61,869 bases of DNA, from contig JAJFJJ010000078.1 in assembly GCA_021774195.1 (NCBI GenBank), positions 1-61,869 on the forward strand. Reading direction: 5' to 3'. This document shows positions 60,552 through 61,869 of the stretch, piece after piece. The number at the start of each line of letters is the position of its first letter. Within the stretch, counting starts at the first letter, position 1. The stretch comes from Nitrosomonas sp. (GTDB lineage: Bacteria; Pseudomonadota; Gammaproteobacteria; Burkholderiales; Nitrosomonadaceae). The notes under the pieces were generated by a model that was not told the DNA's origin, made no database searches, and saw only the letters and a program-made list of their open reading frames with translations. A program made the position numbers and the translations under genes.

Positions 60552-61869
60552 ATGCGCCGTCCGTGGTCACAATTTGATCTCTCCCGCCTGACTTAGCCTT
60601 GTAAAGATACTCATCAGCTAGGGACAACAATGCATTTGAGGTGTTTTCAGCAGTGGGTACCGTTGTAGCAATTCCCATACTGATAGTCACCAGGTCTGCA
60701 ACCGGCGAAGCCACATGGGGGATCGCATTATCAATCAAACGTTCACGGATATTTCTTGCCAACAAAACCGCACTTTGCAAAGATGTCTCAGGCAGCACAC
60801 AAACAAGTTCTTCTCCACCGTAACGGGCGACCATATCTGACGGGCGTCTCAAACTGCCGGTGATAATGTTGGCTATTTGTATCAAACAATCATCACCACC
60901 TTGATGACCGTAATGATCGTTATATCGCTTGAAGTGATCAATATCGATCATGATAATGGATAACGGTGATTCACTTCGCAAACCTCTGCGCCATTCTTGT
61001 TGCAGATATTCTTCAAAACGCCGCCGATTGGGGATGCCGAGTAAACCATCTAGGCTGGCTAGCTTGGACAATGCCTCTTCGGCCTGGTAACGTGCCACCT
61101 GGTCTTGCCGGGCAACAATAATCTGGCCGCAGGCCGCCACCATGGGTTCCATGTAGTCCACTAAAGACTGCTCATAACCGCCTTTGCGATTAGCCAAACC
61201 AATCACACCCACCAGGCGCTTGCCGAAATGTACAGGAATACCGAGAAAGCTATCAATCAACGGATGCCCTTCAGGAAACCCGCCACGACGAGGGTCACGG
61301 GCCGGGTCATTGCTTATGACTGGTTGGCCGCTGACAATGACCTGTCCGTACAAACTATCCAACTTGTGGAATTCGAACCCCTTCTGCCGAACAGCATCGT
61401 AGAGTTTTTGCGTCTCTTCATTCCAGGCAAGATTGGTTAGCGCATAAACTTTGAGATAAGGGGTACCTTCTGCACTTTCAAGTACCTCACTAACGAAACC
61501 GTATTCACTGGCACTAAGAATGAGCAAATCGTTTAGTAACTTGCTGTACATCTGAAATGGATCACCTTGGGAAATAAAGTGCGACTGCATTCGTTTTATG
61601 CTCTCGATCAGCAAGTTGTTCTGCTGGAGCGTTTCTTCAGTGCGTTTTCGTTCGGTGATGTCATGCACAGTGCCAAGCATCCGCACTGGTTGGCCAGCGT
61701 CGTTCAAAGTTACTTGCGCCTGCTCATGAACCACGCGTATCGTTCCATCGGGTAGCACAATACGGTGATCTAAATTGTAAGCTTTCTTGCCTTCGAGGGC
61801 ATGTTGTACGTTCTCGTCTACATTGTCACGATCATCAGGATGCACTCGATTCAGAAAACACGCATAAGT
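60544..61869 (-). CDS. PAS-GAF-GGDEF diguanylate cyclase (5' end outside the window)
   Basis: The frame stays open to the right edge (TYACFLNRVHPDDRDNV...), so the start lies beyond 61869; the GTG at 61845 is inside a PAS domain and is not the start. Order: end of a PAS fold plus PAC (PDGTIRVVHEQAQVTLND, RMLGTVHDITERKRTEE), GAF (about 110-260 of the visible part; FLGIPVHFGKRLVGVIGLAN), GGDEF. The active site reads GGEEL and the inhibitory RxxD motif (RRPSD) lies five residues before it, so product feedback is expected. It makes cyclic di-GMP. Confidence 0.94.
   Translation of the reverse strand, partial: TYACFLNRVHPDDRDNVDENVQHALEGKKAYNLDHRIVLPDGTIRVVHEQAQVTLNDAGQPVRMLGTVHDITERKRTEETLQQNNLLIESIKRMQSHFISQGDPFQMYSKLLNDLLILSASEYGFVSEVLESAEGTPYLKVYALTNLAWNEETQKLYDAVRQKGFEFHKLDSLYGQVIVSGQPVISNDPARDPRRGGFPEGHPLIDSFLGIPVHFGKRLVGVIGLANRKGGYEQSLVDYMEPMVAACGQIIVARQDQVARYQAEEALSKLASLDGLLGIPNRRRFEEYLQQEWRRGLRSESPLSIIMIDIDHFKRYNDHYGHQGGDDCLIQIANIITGSLRRPSDMVARYGGEELVCVLPETSLQSAVLLARNIRERLIDNAIPHVASPVADLVTISMGIATTVPTAENTSNALLSLADEYLYKAKSGGRDQIVTTDGALS

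Overview
The window looks like chromosome from a gammaproteobacterium of moderate to low GC. The evidence is a set of typical gammaproteobacterial housekeeping genes (DegS/AlgW-type protease next to a Nif3/YbgI gene, MltA, a TolC-family channel, Pcm, ThiC behind a TPP riboswitch, UppP, RluF-type pseudouridine synthase, EttA) and a type-A-like RNase P RNA. I cannot name the genus. No transposase, tRNA, rRNA, CRISPR array or prophage gene was seen, but the window is full of short non-autonomous inverted-repeat elements of at least six families (called A to F here), which sit at gene ends, inside each other and around accessory genes.

Layout. 0.3-7.7 kb: AddA/RecB-like helicase-nuclease, MFS transporter, DegS/AlgW-like protease and a divergent Nif3 gene. 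8.1-23.5 kb: an accessory island, partly much more GC-rich by eye, split by copies of repeat C. It encodes an MBL-fold-like protein plus a 1799-residue kinase/ATPase/GAF/nucleotide cyclase; a phospholipase C-like phosphoesterase plus a gamma-glutamylcyclotransferase-like protein; a beta-helix-like repeat protein; a DNase II homologue; and an unknown protein. None of the extracellular-type enzymes has an obvious signal peptide. 23.5-31.4 kb: core genes (small membrane protein, mltA, rnpB, tolC, pcm, thiC, uppP) interrupted by BrnTA and a decayed copy of the mltA 3' end. 31.4-36.8 kb: ParDE, a glutaredoxin-like protein, two rhodaneses, an unknown protein and an ADP-ribosylglycohydrolase-like protein. 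36.9-44.4 kb: a LysR regulator divergent from pirin, an O-methyltransferase and a glutathionyl-hydroquinone reductase, then an endonuclease/phosphatase-fold protein, an old yellow enzyme and a bestrophin; this is a redox/electrophile detoxification neighbourhood. 44.5-47.0 kb: rluF-type gene and ettA.

47.0-52.9 kb is a dense toxin-antitoxin/defence island: a RelE/ParE-type pair, a DUF2442 protein, an orphan antitoxin, VapBC and YefM-YoeB surround a tightly coupled three-gene operon of an AAA ATPase (DUF3696-like), a PIN-like nuclease and a complete RNA ligase. The ligase starts at a GTG that overlaps the nuclease stop codon. This ATPase-nuclease-ligase cassette is the best candidate for an undescribed system: its composition suggests regulated RNA cleavage together with RNA repair.

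53.0-61.9 kb: small membrane and secreted proteins, a haem-binding DUF3365 protein, a CrcB/DUF190 fluoride-export pair, two phosphatidylserine-decarboxylase-like paralogues (one cytosolic, one with a signal peptide), an AhpD-like protein and a PAS-GAF-GGDEF diguanylate cyclase that runs off the right edge. Repeat D elements lie between convergent genes here and overlap their stop codons, so they probably act as bidirectional terminators.
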